64,000 bases of DNA. Source: Labilithrix luteola (GTDB lineage Bacteria > Myxococcota_A > Polyangia > Polyangiales > Polyangiaceae). The number at the start of each line of letters is the position of its first letter. The stretch's first letter is position 1. The notes beneath the pieces are model-generated. The model was not told the origin of the DNA. It ran no database searches and saw only the letters and a list, made by a program, of their open reading frames with translations. Below are positions 47,370 through 55,607 of the stretch, piece after piece. The position numbers and the translations under genes are program-made. The stretch is from NCBI RefSeq assembly GCF_001263205.1, contig NZ_CP012333.1, positions 8,041,501 through 8,105,500 of the forward strand. Reading direction: 5' to 3'.

Positions 47370-48872
47370 ATGCCCGTGTCGACCCCGGCGCTGCCTACCG
47401 CTTCGCGCCCGCCGCTCGGCCGCGTGCTCATCGTCGACGACAACGCGGAGCTCGTCGACACGCTGCGCGCAGTCATCGCGTCGGGCGTCTCCGGCCTCGC
47501 GATCGAGACCGCGGCCAACGGCAAGGCGGCTCTCGCCATGGCGCGCAAAGGTTTCGACGTCGCGATCGTCGACGTGAAGCTCCCCGACATCAGCGGTGTC
47601 GACCTGATTGCGCCCCTGCGCGAGGCCTCGCCGTTCTCGGAGGTCTTGCTTTTGACGGGATTCGCGAGCGTCGATGCCGCGATCGGCGCCCTCCGTTCCG
47701 GCGCGTTCGCCTTCGTCCTCAAGTCGTTCCGTCCCGAAGAGCTCATCTCGATCGTCGAGCAAGCGCTTGGCAAGGTGCAGCTCAAACGCGAACGCGAGGA
47801 GCTCGAACGGCGCTATCGCGATCTCGTCGAAGTGACGGACGTGCTCTTCACCGCTGTCGACGAGAACGACAACGTCGCGCTGATGAACCGCAAGGCCGCG
47901 AGCATCGTCGACGTCGCGCCCGACGCGGCGATCGGCCAGCCGCTCCTCGAGTCGTGGATCCCGAGCGATGACCGCGCCGCGATGCGTAGCGCACTCGTCC
48001 AGACGCGCGACGCTCTTCAAACCCGCGCCGTCGAGGTGGAGACGGGCTTTGCCGATCTCTCCGGCGTCACGCCGTCACGCCGCCGCGTTCGCTGGCATCT
48101 CTCGCGTTCGCCCGGCGATCGCGCGCTCGTCTACGGCATCGGCATCGACATCACCGAGCGGCGTGCCCTCGAACGTCGCGCCGCCGACGCCGAAGCGCTC
48201 TCCGCGATGGGCGAGCTCGCGATGAACCTCGCCCACGAGATCCGCAACCCGCTCAACGCCGCCGTCCTGCAGCTTCATCTGCTGAAGCGAAACCTCGATC
48301 GCATCGAGGCCGAAGCGCCGGTGCGGGCCACCTTGCAGGACCGCGTGCGCATCGTCGGCGACGAGATTGGCCGCCTGAATCGATTGCTGACCGAGTTTCT
48401 CGAGCTCGCCAGGCCTCGCGGCATCGGTCGCGAACCGGTGCACGTCCCGAGCCTCGTCGACGAAGTGCTCGACCTCGAGGAGGAGAGCGCAAAGGGCAGG
48501 GGCGTGCAGTTCGTACGCGACCTGTGTGAAGAGGGCGGTGTCGCCCTCGGCGATCGCGAGAAGCTGAAGCAGGTCACGATCAACATCGTCGTCAACGCGA
48601 TCGAGGCCATGAAACAGGGGGGAACGCTCACCGTGCGCGTCCGCCCCGAAGGCGAGCGCGTCGTCATGACGCTCGAAGACACGGGGCCCGGCATCGACCC
48701 GGACGTCCTGTCGAACGTGTTCGATCCCTTCTTCACGACCAAGGAAGCCGGCACCGGTCTCGGTCTCTCCATCGTTCGCAAGATCGTCGACCAACACGGC
48801 GGTGAAGTGCACATCGAGAGCGAGCGCGGCAAAGGCGCCAAGGTGACCGTGTCGATCCCGATGGGCCGATGA
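47370..48872 (+). CDS. Receiver-PAS-histidine kinase
   Basis: A 500-residue soluble signalling protein with an N-terminal receiver, the reverse of most hybrid kinases. REC covers about residues 17-135: acid pair D23/D24, phospho-accepting D68, and K118. A PAS domain follows at about 150-265. HisKA has H289 in LAHEIRNPL; the ATPase domain has NIVVNAIEAM, DTGPGID and GTGLGLSIVRK. Other proteins could pass a phosphate to the receiver, so it may work as a relay or an input-coupled kinase. A perfect AGGAGG precedes the start. Its stop overlaps the start of a methyltransferase gene (ATGA). Confidence 0.95.
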   Translation: MPVSTPALPTASRPPLGRVLIVDDNAELVDTLRAVIASGVSGLAIETAANGKAALAMARKGFDVAIVDVKLPDISGVDLIAPLREASPFSEVLLLTGFASVDAAIGALRSGAFAFVLKSFRPEELISIVEQALGKVQLKREREELERRYRDLVEVTDVLFTAVDENDNVALMNRKAASIVDVAPDAAIGQPLLESWIPSDDRAAMRSALVQTRDALQTRAVEVETGFADLSGVTPSRRRVRWHLSRSPGDRALVYGIGIDITERRALERRAADAEALSAMGELAMNLAHEIRNPLNAAVLQLHLLKRNLDRIEAEAPVRATLQDRVRIVGDEIGRLNRLLTEFLELARPRGIGREPVHVPSLVDEVLDLEEESAKGRGVQFVRDLCEEGGVALGDREKLKQVTINIVVNAIEAMKQGGTLTVRVRPEGERVVMTLEDTGPGIDPDVLSNVFDPFFTTKEAGTGLGLSIVRKIVDQHGGEVHIESERGKGAKVTVSIPMGR

Positions 48873-49657
48873 TCTTCGCCGCAGTCGCCGTCGTCGTTCT
48901 GCTCGTGTGGTTCGTGATCGGTCGTGCGGGGCGAAAGTCGCCTCCGCGCGGGCCATTCGATGAGGCTCTCGAACGAACGGCCGCGCGGTTCGCTCGCGTG
49001 TCGAAGAGCCGCTCGCAGATGCACTTCACGCGCGAGAAGCTGCGGCGCGATCCGGCGACACGAGCCGTTGCCGAGCTCGGCTCGCTCGGGGAGACCATCG
49101 ATCTCGGGTGTGGGCGCGGCCAGCTCGCCATCCTGCTTCTCGAAGTCGGCGCGGCGACGAAGGTGCGTGGCTACGACTGGGACGAGCCCAAGGTTGCACT
49201 CGCCAACCGTGCTGCAGAAGGCCTCGATGCTCGCTTCCTCGGTCAGGACGCGTCCAAGGTGGACGTGACGCCGGCCGACACCGTGCTGCTGATCGACGTC
49301 CTCCACTACCTCGACGTGGCCGGCCAAGACGCGCTTCTGGCGCGCGCCGCGAGCTGGGTGAAGCCCGGCGGTCGGCTCGTCGTTCGCGAGGCGAGCGCGG
49401 GGTATGGGATTCGTTCAGTCCTCACGCGCACCGTCGAGCGCATCTCGCAGGGGATTCGTTTCAACCTCGGCGCGACGATCGCGATTCGCGACGTGCAGCG
49501 CGAGTACGTTCCGCTGCTCGAACGTGCCGGCATGAAATGCCGAGTGACGCCGTGCTGGGAGGGAACCCCCTTCGGCAACGTGCTGCTCGTCGCCGAACGG
49601 CGTTCGGAAGCGGAAGAGGCGGAATCTTCCGCTCCACGTGTCCGCGCGAGCGCCTGA
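48869..49657 (+). CDS. Membrane-anchored SAM methyltransferase
   Basis: A 262-residue protein with one N-terminal transmembrane helix (residues about 2-18) and a class I Rossmann methyltransferase domain. The SAM-binding motif I is TIDLGCGRGQLAILLLE, and motif II/III shows GYDWDE. Post-motif VLLIDVLHYLD and SWVKPGGRLVVRE follow. Because the anchor is N-terminal the enzyme faces the cytoplasm. The substrate may be a lipid or a membrane-linked quinone, by analogy only. It is coupled to the kinase gene. Confidence 0.85.
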   Translation: MIFAAVAVVVLLVWFVIGRAGRKSPPRGPFDEALERTAARFARVSKSRSQMHFTREKLRRDPATRAVAELGSLGETIDLGCGRGQLAILLLEVGAATKVRGYDWDEPKVALANRAAEGLDARFLGQDASKVDVTPADTVLLIDVLHYLDVAGQDALLARAASWVKPGGRLVVREASAGYGIRSVLTRTVERISQGIRFNLGATIAIRDVQREYVPLLERAGMKCRVTPCWEGTPFGNVLLVAERRSEAEEAESSAPRVRASA

Positions 49658-49714
49658 CGGCGCGTCGTTCGCCGTTTTGTTTGCACTGCTTCGCCGGATC
49701 GGCATGGTGGGCTC

Positions 49715-50404
49715 ATGCGTGAGCTCGTGAGGGGCGCGATTCTTTGCGCAGTCGTGTTCGGGTCGACCGTTTCGTTGGCCGAGGCTCCCAAGGGCGCAGC
49801 GCCGCGTCCGGCCTCGTCGAGTGCGAAGGCCAGCAAGGCGCCGAAGGGGGGATCCACTGCACCGGCGCCGTCGGGGCTCGTCGTCATCGAGACGATCCTC
49901 AAGCCGAAGGCCGACTACCAAGCCGAGACCTACTCCGGCGTTCCTCTCGACGACGCGTACGCGAAAGAGCGCGGTCTGAACCAGGGCCTCGTGATGATGG
50001 TCTTCGAGAAACAACGGAAGCCTGCCTTCCGGCTCTCGCACGAGCGCATTTCGAAGATCGTGCACCTCGTCGGCGAGGGCCTTCGCGCGCCGGTGGCGCT
50101 GACGCGAACGACGGCGGCCTCACCTCTGACCCCCGTGCTCCTCCCGCCGCCAGGCGCTGCAAAGGATCTGCCGGGCGCGCCGGCGGGCTTTTCGGACCGC
50201 GTCGACGTGGTCGAGTCGAGCGAGGGCACGTTCGTGATCGAGACGGTCACGGCGAACGCCGGCATCTTCACGACGAGCAACATCTACGCATTTCCACGCA
50301 CGATGGGCCCAGGCCAGCGCAGCGCGGCGCTCGAACGCCTCGCGCCGGCGACGCGCACGCGCGTCCTGAACGCCCTGACGCTTGCCGCGACCGCGAAGCC
50401 CTGA
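49715..50404 (+). CDS. Exported protein of unknown function
   Basis: A 229-residue secreted protein: cleavable signal peptide (SLAEA), then an Ala/Ser/Lys/Pro linker, and a domain from about residue 55 (LVVIETILKPKADYQAETYSG). The rest is a mixed alpha/beta domain with no cysteine and a short hydrophobic helix IVHLVGEGLRAPVALT. It ends with a helix typical of small periplasmic proteins. No family was recognised. It is followed by a bidirectional hairpin and the convergent gene at 50513. Confidence 0.7.
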   Translation: MRELVRGAILCAVVFGSTVSLAEAPKGAAPRPASSSAKASKAPKGGSTAPAPSGLVVIETILKPKADYQAETYSGVPLDDAYAKERGLNQGLVMMVFEKQRKPAFRLSHERISKIVHLVGEGLRAPVALTRTTAASPLTPVLLPPPGAAKDLPGAPAGFSDRVDVVESSEGTFVIETVTANAGIFTTSNIYAFPRTMGPGQRSAALERLAPATRTRVLNALTLAATAKP

Positions 50405-50450
50405 GGTCACGATCCGCGCAGGCAACACTGCGCGACCGCGAATGCCACAA

Positions 50451-50498
50451 AAACGAATCAGCCCGCGCCTGATGCAGGTCGCGGGCTGGCGTTCGTTT
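50451..50498. terminator. Bidirectional terminator hairpin
   Basis: A long stem: AAACGAA (50451-50457) and AGCCCGCG (50460-50467) pair with CGCGGGCT (50480-50487) and TTCGTTT (50492-50498). It lies between two convergent genes. The T run on the minus strand (TTCGTTTTTG) is better than on the plus strand, so it probably ends both transcripts and is strongest for the minus-strand gene. Confidence 0.82.
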
Positions 50499-50512
50499 CT
50501 CTGTAACGCTGC

Positions 50513-51160
50513 TCAGCGGCCGGGCGGCTTGAGCGGGAGAACCGACGAGGAGAGCGGCGGGGGCGGAATCTTTCCGCTCGCGCGTGCCTCGGGGACGCCG
50601 TCGCCGGCTTCGATCGACATCATCGCCATGACGACGCGCTCCATGCCGAGTTCGAGGGCGCCTTCCTTCTGGAACAGACCGACCATGCGGACGAAACGCA
50701 GGGCCTGCGTCTTGCCAAGCTCGGTGGCCTCGCGCTCGAGGAACGCCTCGAAGGTGCCGAAGCCCTTGGCCTCGTAGAGCTTCTTGGCCTGAATTTCCTT
50801 CAGAATGAGGCCCACGTCGAAGAACCCCTTCGAGAGGTTCTTGCGGAAGCCTTTGATCTGCTGGAGCGCGTTGTGGAGCTCCGCAATTCGGGCCTTGATG
50901 TCTTCGGCGGCGACCGGCGTACGGATCGTCGCGCGTGCGCTTCCCGGCAAGGGCGGCTCAGCCGCTCGGGCACGGGCCTCGGCGGCGTGCTTCGCCGCGT
51001 GACGAGCAGCCCAGGGAGCGGCACCACGAAGACCGAGCTTTCGCTTCGGCTCCCCGGCCTTCTCCTTCGCTGCGCCCCCGGCCTTCGCTCCGTTCTTCCC
51101 GGGCTTGGCGCTGTCTTTCCCCTTCGCAGCAGCTTTCTTGGTCGCCATCTCCGTCGCCAT
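50513..51160 (-). CDS. Lys/Ala-rich putative DNA-binding protein
   Basis: A 215-residue basic protein. The first about 75 residues are almost only Ala, Lys, Gly and Pro (AAAKGKDSAKPGKNGAKAGG) and resemble histone H1-like tails found in myxobacterial nucleoid proteins. The folded part (about residues 85-185) has IGxxLKEIQAKKLYEAKGFGTFEAF, close in form to a DUF3102/ParB-type helix-turn-helix region (E-I-x-x-K-x-L-Y-x-x-x-G-Y-x-x-F). A Pro/Ser-rich end follows. The start is 51160 or 51148. A DNA-binding role is inferred. Confidence 0.7.
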   Translation of the reverse strand: MATEMATKKAAAKGKDSAKPGKNGAKAGGAAKEKAGEPKRKLGLRGAAPWAARHAAKHAAEARARAAEPPLPGSARATIRTPVAAEDIKARIAELHNALQQIKGFRKNLSKGFFDVGLILKEIQAKKLYEAKGFGTFEAFLEREATELGKTQALRFVRMVGLFQKEGALELGMERVVMAMMSIEAGDGVPEARASGKIPPPPLSSSVLPLKPPGR

Positions 51161-51281
51161 CGTAAGAAGGTTTCGAAGTTTGGCGCATACCACTCGCGCG
51201 CGGCCGAAGTCCACAAACAAGTGCAGGGCTAGCGAGAATAACGATTGAGAATTCGGGGCTGTATCATCCGTCGCCACGACC

Positions 51282-52232
51282 ATGGCCATCAGGACCATCC
51301 CCGCCGACGCCGACCTCCAGTCCTTCCTTTCCGCGTACGGCCGCGGTTCGCCCTCGAACGTGCGCGGTCTCGAGGCCGGCACCGTCAACACCAGCTATGC
51401 CGTAAACCTTGGTGATGACCGCTATTTTCTGAGGATCTACGAGGAGCAGGGACACGACGGCGCCGAGCGCGAGGCGGCCCTCCTGTTTCACCTCGCCAGC
51501 AACGGCGTCCCGACCCCGGCTCCGATCGCGACGCCCGACGGCACGCTCGTGCGGACCCTCGCGGGAAAACCTGCGGCGCTCTTCCCATGGGTCGATGGTG
51601 ACATGCTCTGCCAGCGAGCCGTCACCCCCGAAGCGGCACGTATCACGGGCGCTTCGCTCGCGATGGTTCATCGCGTCGGCCCGCCGCCTTCTGCCGCACC
51701 GAACGAAGGACGCTTTGGACCGAAAGATCTCGTGGTGCGGTGCTCGCGCATCGCGTCGTCGTCCGATCCCGAAGCGCGCGTGCTCGGCGACTCGCTGAGC
51801 GAAGCAGTCTCATCCGTAGCGAAGCGGCGCGATCCATTGCTTCCCTCCGGACTCGTCCACGGTGATCTCTTTCGCGACAACGTCCTCTGGCAACAGAGTA
51901 GGATTGCGGCGCTTCTCGATTTCGAGAGCGCGCATCACGGGCCCTTTGCTTACGACCTCGCAGTGACGATCCTTTCCTGGTCCTTCGCCGACGCACTCGT
52001 CCCCGACATCGCTCGCGCGATCGTCGAGGGGTACCGCGAGGAGCGTGAGATCACTCCGCCGGAGCGCGATGCGCTCTACGACGAGGCCATTCTCGCGACC
52101 CTCCGGTTCACCATCACCCGCATCACCGACGACGCCATTCGCGTCGGCAAGCGCTGGCAGCGCTTCGTCGAACGACGCGAGGCCATCGAGCGGCTCGGTC
52201 GAAGCGGTTTTCGCGAGGTCCTGGGATTGTGA
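51282..52232 (+). CDS. thrB: Homoserine kinase type II (ThrB/APH fold)
   Basis: A 316-residue kinase of the aminoglycoside phosphotransferase fold that matches homoserine kinase type II, which phosphorylates homoserine in threonine synthesis. Motifs are the N-terminal GTVNTSYAV, a lysine-free RYFLRIYEE strand, the catalytic loop LVHGDLFRDNVLW (D after HG), and the metal-binding LLDFESAHHGPFAYDLAVT. The gene name rests on resemblance alone; a choline or other kinase is possible. It is the first gene of a run of five same-strand genes with overlapping ends, the others encoding envelope proteins. Confidence 0.8.
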   Translation: MAIRTIPADADLQSFLSAYGRGSPSNVRGLEAGTVNTSYAVNLGDDRYFLRIYEEQGHDGAEREAALLFHLASNGVPTPAPIATPDGTLVRTLAGKPAALFPWVDGDMLCQRAVTPEAARITGASLAMVHRVGPPPSAAPNEGRFGPKDLVVRCSRIASSSDPEARVLGDSLSEAVSSVAKRRDPLLPSGLVHGDLFRDNVLWQQSRIAALLDFESAHHGPFAYDLAVTILSWSFADALVPDIARAIVEGYREEREITPPERDALYDEAILATLRFTITRITDDAIRVGKRWQRFVERREAIERLGRSGFREVLGL

Positions 52233-52957
52233 AGTCTGCCCTCTCGGCGCTCGCGCTGTCGCTCGTGCTGCTCGCCCCTGGTGCTGCAGCTGCGGACGAT
52301 CGTGCGCCCGCGCCGGCTGCACCCGCCGCACCGTCCGGGCCCATCAAGCCCGCCACGCCCGCGCCCGCCACGCTGGACGAGTTTTCTCCGTACCCGCCCC
52401 GTACGCCGCGCATCCTCGCACAGCCGGACACGGGTTACTCGTCCGCCGATCCCCGGCCTTACCCGTCGCTGCCCTGGCTTGCGGCGCAGCTCCTTCCGAG
52501 CCCCGAAGTCGCGTTCGGCACGATTCGCTCGGTCGACGTCTACGGCCACACCTCGAAAGACCTGCAGGCGTCGTTCGGCCTGCGCTGGCAACTCACGCCG
52601 CTCCTGTGGTCGTGGGGCCAGCATCGCTCGCTCAATCGCTGGCACTTCCTCGTCATCGACCCGCTCGCACGCAACAGCGGTTCGATCTCCGCGGACCTGA
52701 ACCTCGAGTACATGTGGGGCCAGGTCAATCGCATGCTCGTGCGGCCGGGCGTCCACGCGACGTTCCCGATCTTGCAGCGCGGCGAATACCTATCGACGTC
52801 GATCGGCACCTCGTTCTACGCGTACGACGACATTCTCCGCGTCGCTTACGACGTCGGCGCCTACTGCCTGTTCGGTCTCTTCGGCGTGCAGTTCACGTAC
52901 GCGCCCGTCCACGAGCCACTCAAGACCATGCTCACTTTCCGCATCCGGTACTTCTGA
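52229..52957 (+). CDS. Outer membrane protein, unknown
   Basis: A 242-residue exported protein. The signal peptide ends near GAAAA at about residue 21, and a Pro/Ala stretch follows. From about residue 60 on there are amphipathic strands (VDVYGHTSKDLQASFGLRWQ, SGSISADLNLEYMWG), ending in FRIRYF, a terminal aromatic residue typical for outer membrane beta-barrel insertion. It starts at GTG 52229, overlapping the stop of the kinase gene. It is probably a small barrel or surface protein. Confidence 0.7.
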   Translation: MKSALSALALSLVLLAPGAAAADDRAPAPAAPAAPSGPIKPATPAPATLDEFSPYPPRTPRILAQPDTGYSSADPRPYPSLPWLAAQLLPSPEVAFGTIRSVDVYGHTSKDLQASFGLRWQLTPLLWSWGQHRSLNRWHFLVIDPLARNSGSISADLNLEYMWGQVNRMLVRPGVHATFPILQRGEYLSTSIGTSFYAYDDILRVAYDVGAYCLFGLFGVQFTYAPVHEPLKTMLTFRIRYF

Positions 52958-52959
52958 CG

Positions 52960-53439
52960 ATGCGCCGACTTCTTCCTCTTTCCTCCAAGCTCGCTGTTCG
53001 TCGGGTGCTCGCGCTCGGCGCGGCGGCCTGCGCGCTCGTGGCGAGCGGATGCAGTCACGGCGCTGCCCTCATGGTCGACAGCGTCTCCGCGACGCGCATC
53101 GTCAGCAACGATCAAGACAACGGCAAGATCCAGGTCGACGTCGAGGTCCGCGCGACCGAGCAGGGCGGCGGCGCCATCGGCAACTACTGCGTCGCCGTTT
53201 ACTGGTTCACCCCGGGCGTGAACCCCGAGTTCGTTCCCGTGGCGCTCGCCTATCCATTCAGTCCGTCGCGCGTCCTTTGCTCCGATGGCGGAAACGAACC
53301 CGGCGTGAGGCTCGACGACGGCGATCGCCGCGTTGTGCGATTCCTGTCGAACGAAACGAATCTGGTGCCGGGGCAGCCATTCCGCGCGCAGGCCAACGTC
53401 GGCACGATCATCGACGCGAAAGACGAGAGCACGCCGTGA
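52960..53439 (+). CDS. Lipoprotein of unknown function
   Basis: A 159-residue lipoprotein (lipobox VASGC near residue 30) with a beta-rich domain (IQVDVEVRATEQGGGAIGNYCVAVYWFTPG). It starts 2 bases after the outer membrane protein and ends in overlap with the next gene. Two cysteines (NYC, RVLC) could form a disulfide. No family recognised. Its place between a barrel and an MBL enzyme suggests a shared envelope role. Confidence 0.7.
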   Translation: MRRLLPLSSKLAVRRVLALGAAACALVASGCSHGAALMVDSVSATRIVSNDQDNGKIQVDVEVRATEQGGGAIGNYCVAVYWFTPGVNPEFVPVALAYPFSPSRVLCSDGGNEPGVRLDDGDRRVVRFLSNETNLVPGQPFRAQANVGTIIDAKDESTP

Positions 53440-54539
53440 ACCGGTCTCGCTTCGGTTCTGGTATCGGCTCGCGCGTCCACGCGCTCGCGCTCTTCTACGT
53501 GGCGTGCGCTCTCGCGTTTGGCGGCTCCGGTTGCATGTACTGGCGTGCCGTCGGCAGCGCGACCGGCTCGCTGTTCGAATCTCCCCGCAAGGTCGAGAAG
53601 GTCGCCGATCCCAAGCGAAAAGACGCACGGCTGGCCGTCCTCTGGATCGGACACTCCACCGCGCTCATCCAGATCGACGACAAGTACATCCTCACCGATC
53701 CGGTCTTCACGAGCACCGTGGGGCAGCTCTCGAAGCGCGTGGTGGAGCCTGGGCTCGATCCCAAAGCGCTTCCGCCGCTCGACGCCGTCCTCATCTCGCA
53801 CATGCACTTCGATCACCTGTCGCTCGGCTCGCTCGACATGATCGACAAGAAGGTGCGGCAGCTGCTCATGCCGCAAGGCGGACTGACCTACCTCACCGAC
53901 TTCGCGTTCAACGCGCTCGAGCTGCGCACCTGGCAGCCCTGGGAGAAAGACGGCCTACGCATCACTGCCGTGCCCGTCGACCACGTCGGGTATCGCTATG
54001 GCATCGACGAAGCCTGGATGAAGCACTCCTTCACCGGCTACGTCATCCAGTACCACGGCATCACCGTCTACTTCGGCGGCGACAGCGGCTACGACATTCG
54101 CGATTTCGTCACCACGCGTGAGCGCTTTCCTGCGATCGATCTCGCGCTGCTTCCCATCGCTCCGATCGAGCCGCGCGAATTCCTTCGCGAGTACCACATG
54201 GACCCGGCGGAGGCGCTGCAGGCCTTCTTCGATCTTGGCGCTCGGTGGATGGTGCCGATCCACTACGACACCTTCATCAACTCCGTGGACAAGCCGGGTG
54301 ACGCGCTTCGCTTGCTCGGCGAGGCGGAGAAGAAGGTGGGGCTCGGCGCACGCAAGGTCGTGCCGCTCAGGGTTGGCGAGCAGCACGTGTTCATGAAGCA
54401 GGGGGAAGAGCACCACGATCTTCCTCCTGACGAGGTTGCTCCACCCGCACACGCGCCGTCGAGCGCACCGAAACCCGCGGAGACGCCGAGAGAAAAAGAG
54501 CCAGCGTCGAACATCCCCGACGAGGATCGCCTCGATTGA
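53436..54539 (+). CDS. MBL-fold hydrolase lipoprotein (NAPE-PLD-like)
   Basis: A 367-residue lipoprotein (lipobox GSGC near residue 33) with a metallo-beta-lactamase fold. It has the zinc motif SHMHFDHLS (HxHxDH), an upstream WIGHSTALIQID, a later Asp in YFGGDSGYD and His in PIHYDT. This order matches the N-acyl-phosphatidylethanolamine phospholipase D / UlaG-like group, which act on lipids or sugar phosphates. The C-terminal tail is Pro/Glu-rich. It starts at GTG 53436 overlapping the previous stop. Confidence 0.86.
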   Translation: MNRSRFGSGIGSRVHALALFYVACALAFGGSGCMYWRAVGSATGSLFESPRKVEKVADPKRKDARLAVLWIGHSTALIQIDDKYILTDPVFTSTVGQLSKRVVEPGLDPKALPPLDAVLISHMHFDHLSLGSLDMIDKKVRQLLMPQGGLTYLTDFAFNALELRTWQPWEKDGLRITAVPVDHVGYRYGIDEAWMKHSFTGYVIQYHGITVYFGGDSGYDIRDFVTTRERFPAIDLALLPIAPIEPREFLREYHMDPAEALQAFFDLGARWMVPIHYDTFINSVDKPGDALRLLGEAEKKVGLGARKVVPLRVGEQHVFMKQGEEHHDLPPDEVAPPAHAPSSAPKPAETPREKEPASNIPDEDRLD

Positions 54540-54604
54540 GCTCTAGACGTGCCATGGTGGTGCGCATGACGTCGCTTGGGAATGAATCGGGACGGTCAGC
54601 GGGG

Positions 54605-55552
54605 ATGCGCAGCGCACTCCTCGTGACGGCTTCCGTCGTGCTCGTCGGCTCGGCCGCTTGTGGAGCATGTGGCGGCGACTCGTCAGAGAGCGTTCCTTCG
54701 AGCTCGACGACCAACGGCGACGCATCGACGCCGGACGCTCCGACCTCCTCGCAGAACAACGACAACGACGCAGGCGACGGCACGAACCCGCCCGGCGCGT
54801 GCGGCTCCGACGGCGTATCGCCCGGGTACTCGTCGCAGAGCCTCGTGCTGGGGAGCGAGACACGCACGTACGGCGTCGTCGTTCCGTCGACCTACGATCG
54901 CAAGACGGCGTTTCCGATCGTGCTCTCGTTCCACGGCGACGGCGGCAACGGTCAGAGCATGCGCGGCGCGGGCCTCGAAGAGCAGGCGAACGGGAAGGCG
55001 ATTTTCGTTTATCCGGATGGCCCCAACCAGACGTGGGACCTCGAGACGCCGCCCGCTGACAACAAGGACTACCAGTTCTTCGACGCTCTCTTGAGCGAGC
55101 TATCGAAGAAGTACTGCGTGGACACGAAGAAGGTCTTTCTCTTCGGCTTCAGCCGCGGTGGCTTCTTCGTGAACCAGCTTGGCTGCTTCCGTGCGAGCTC
55201 GGTGCGCGCTCTCGTCGCTCACTCCGGCGGCGGGCCGTACTCGAACGACGGCAACGACTTCGATGCTCGGGGCTGGTTCAAGGCCTGCAACGCGCCCCCG
55301 CCGGCGGCGATGATCATCCACGGCCAGTCGGACACCGTGGTGAAGGCGCAGGCAGGCCAGACGTCGGCCGACCACTGGCGCATCGCGAACGAATGCCAGA
55401 CGAGCACGAACCCGTGCGCGCCGTCGCCGTGCGCCTCGTACGCGGGATGTCCTTCGGACAAGCCCGTCGTCTACTGCTCGATCGGCGGCCTCGATCACGC
55501 GCTCTGGGACAGCGCTGCGAAGGCCGCCTGGGGCTTCTTCGACTCCTTGTAG
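54605..55552 (+). CDS. Esterase lipoprotein, LpqC/CE1-like
   Basis: A 315-residue lipoprotein (lipobox GSAAC) with an acidic Ser/Thr/Asp linker of about 50 residues, followed by an alpha/beta-hydrolase domain of the polyhydroxybutyrate depolymerase/feruloyl esterase type. The nucleophile is Ser in FGFSRGGFF. An oxyanion segment is SFHGDGGNG, the acid is in HGQSDTVV, and the His in GLDHALW. Several cysteines suggest disulfides. The frame opens at TTG 54536 overlapping the upstream stop; ATG 54605 is chosen because it places the signal peptide best. It closes the five-gene run. Confidence 0.8.
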   Translation: MRSALLVTASVVLVGSAACGACGGDSSESVPSSSTTNGDASTPDAPTSSQNNDNDAGDGTNPPGACGSDGVSPGYSSQSLVLGSETRTYGVVVPSTYDRKTAFPIVLSFHGDGGNGQSMRGAGLEEQANGKAIFVYPDGPNQTWDLETPPADNKDYQFFDALLSELSKKYCVDTKKVFLFGFSRGGFFVNQLGCFRASSVRALVAHSGGGPYSNDGNDFDARGWFKACNAPPPAAMIIHGQSDTVVKAQAGQTSADHWRIANECQTSTNPCAPSPCASYAGCPSDKPVVYCSIGGLDHALWDSAAKAAWGFFDSL

Positions 55553-55607
55553 ATCGACCTCCACCCCCAATTTGCCGGTTCGGTCGCGGTCTTCGACATC
55601 GGCCGGC

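Noticed and set aside
45909..49657. gatB and the kinase forming a functional unit
   Set aside because: They are close (9 bases), but gatB is housekeeping and the kinase is a sensor; co-transcription alone does not support a shared role.
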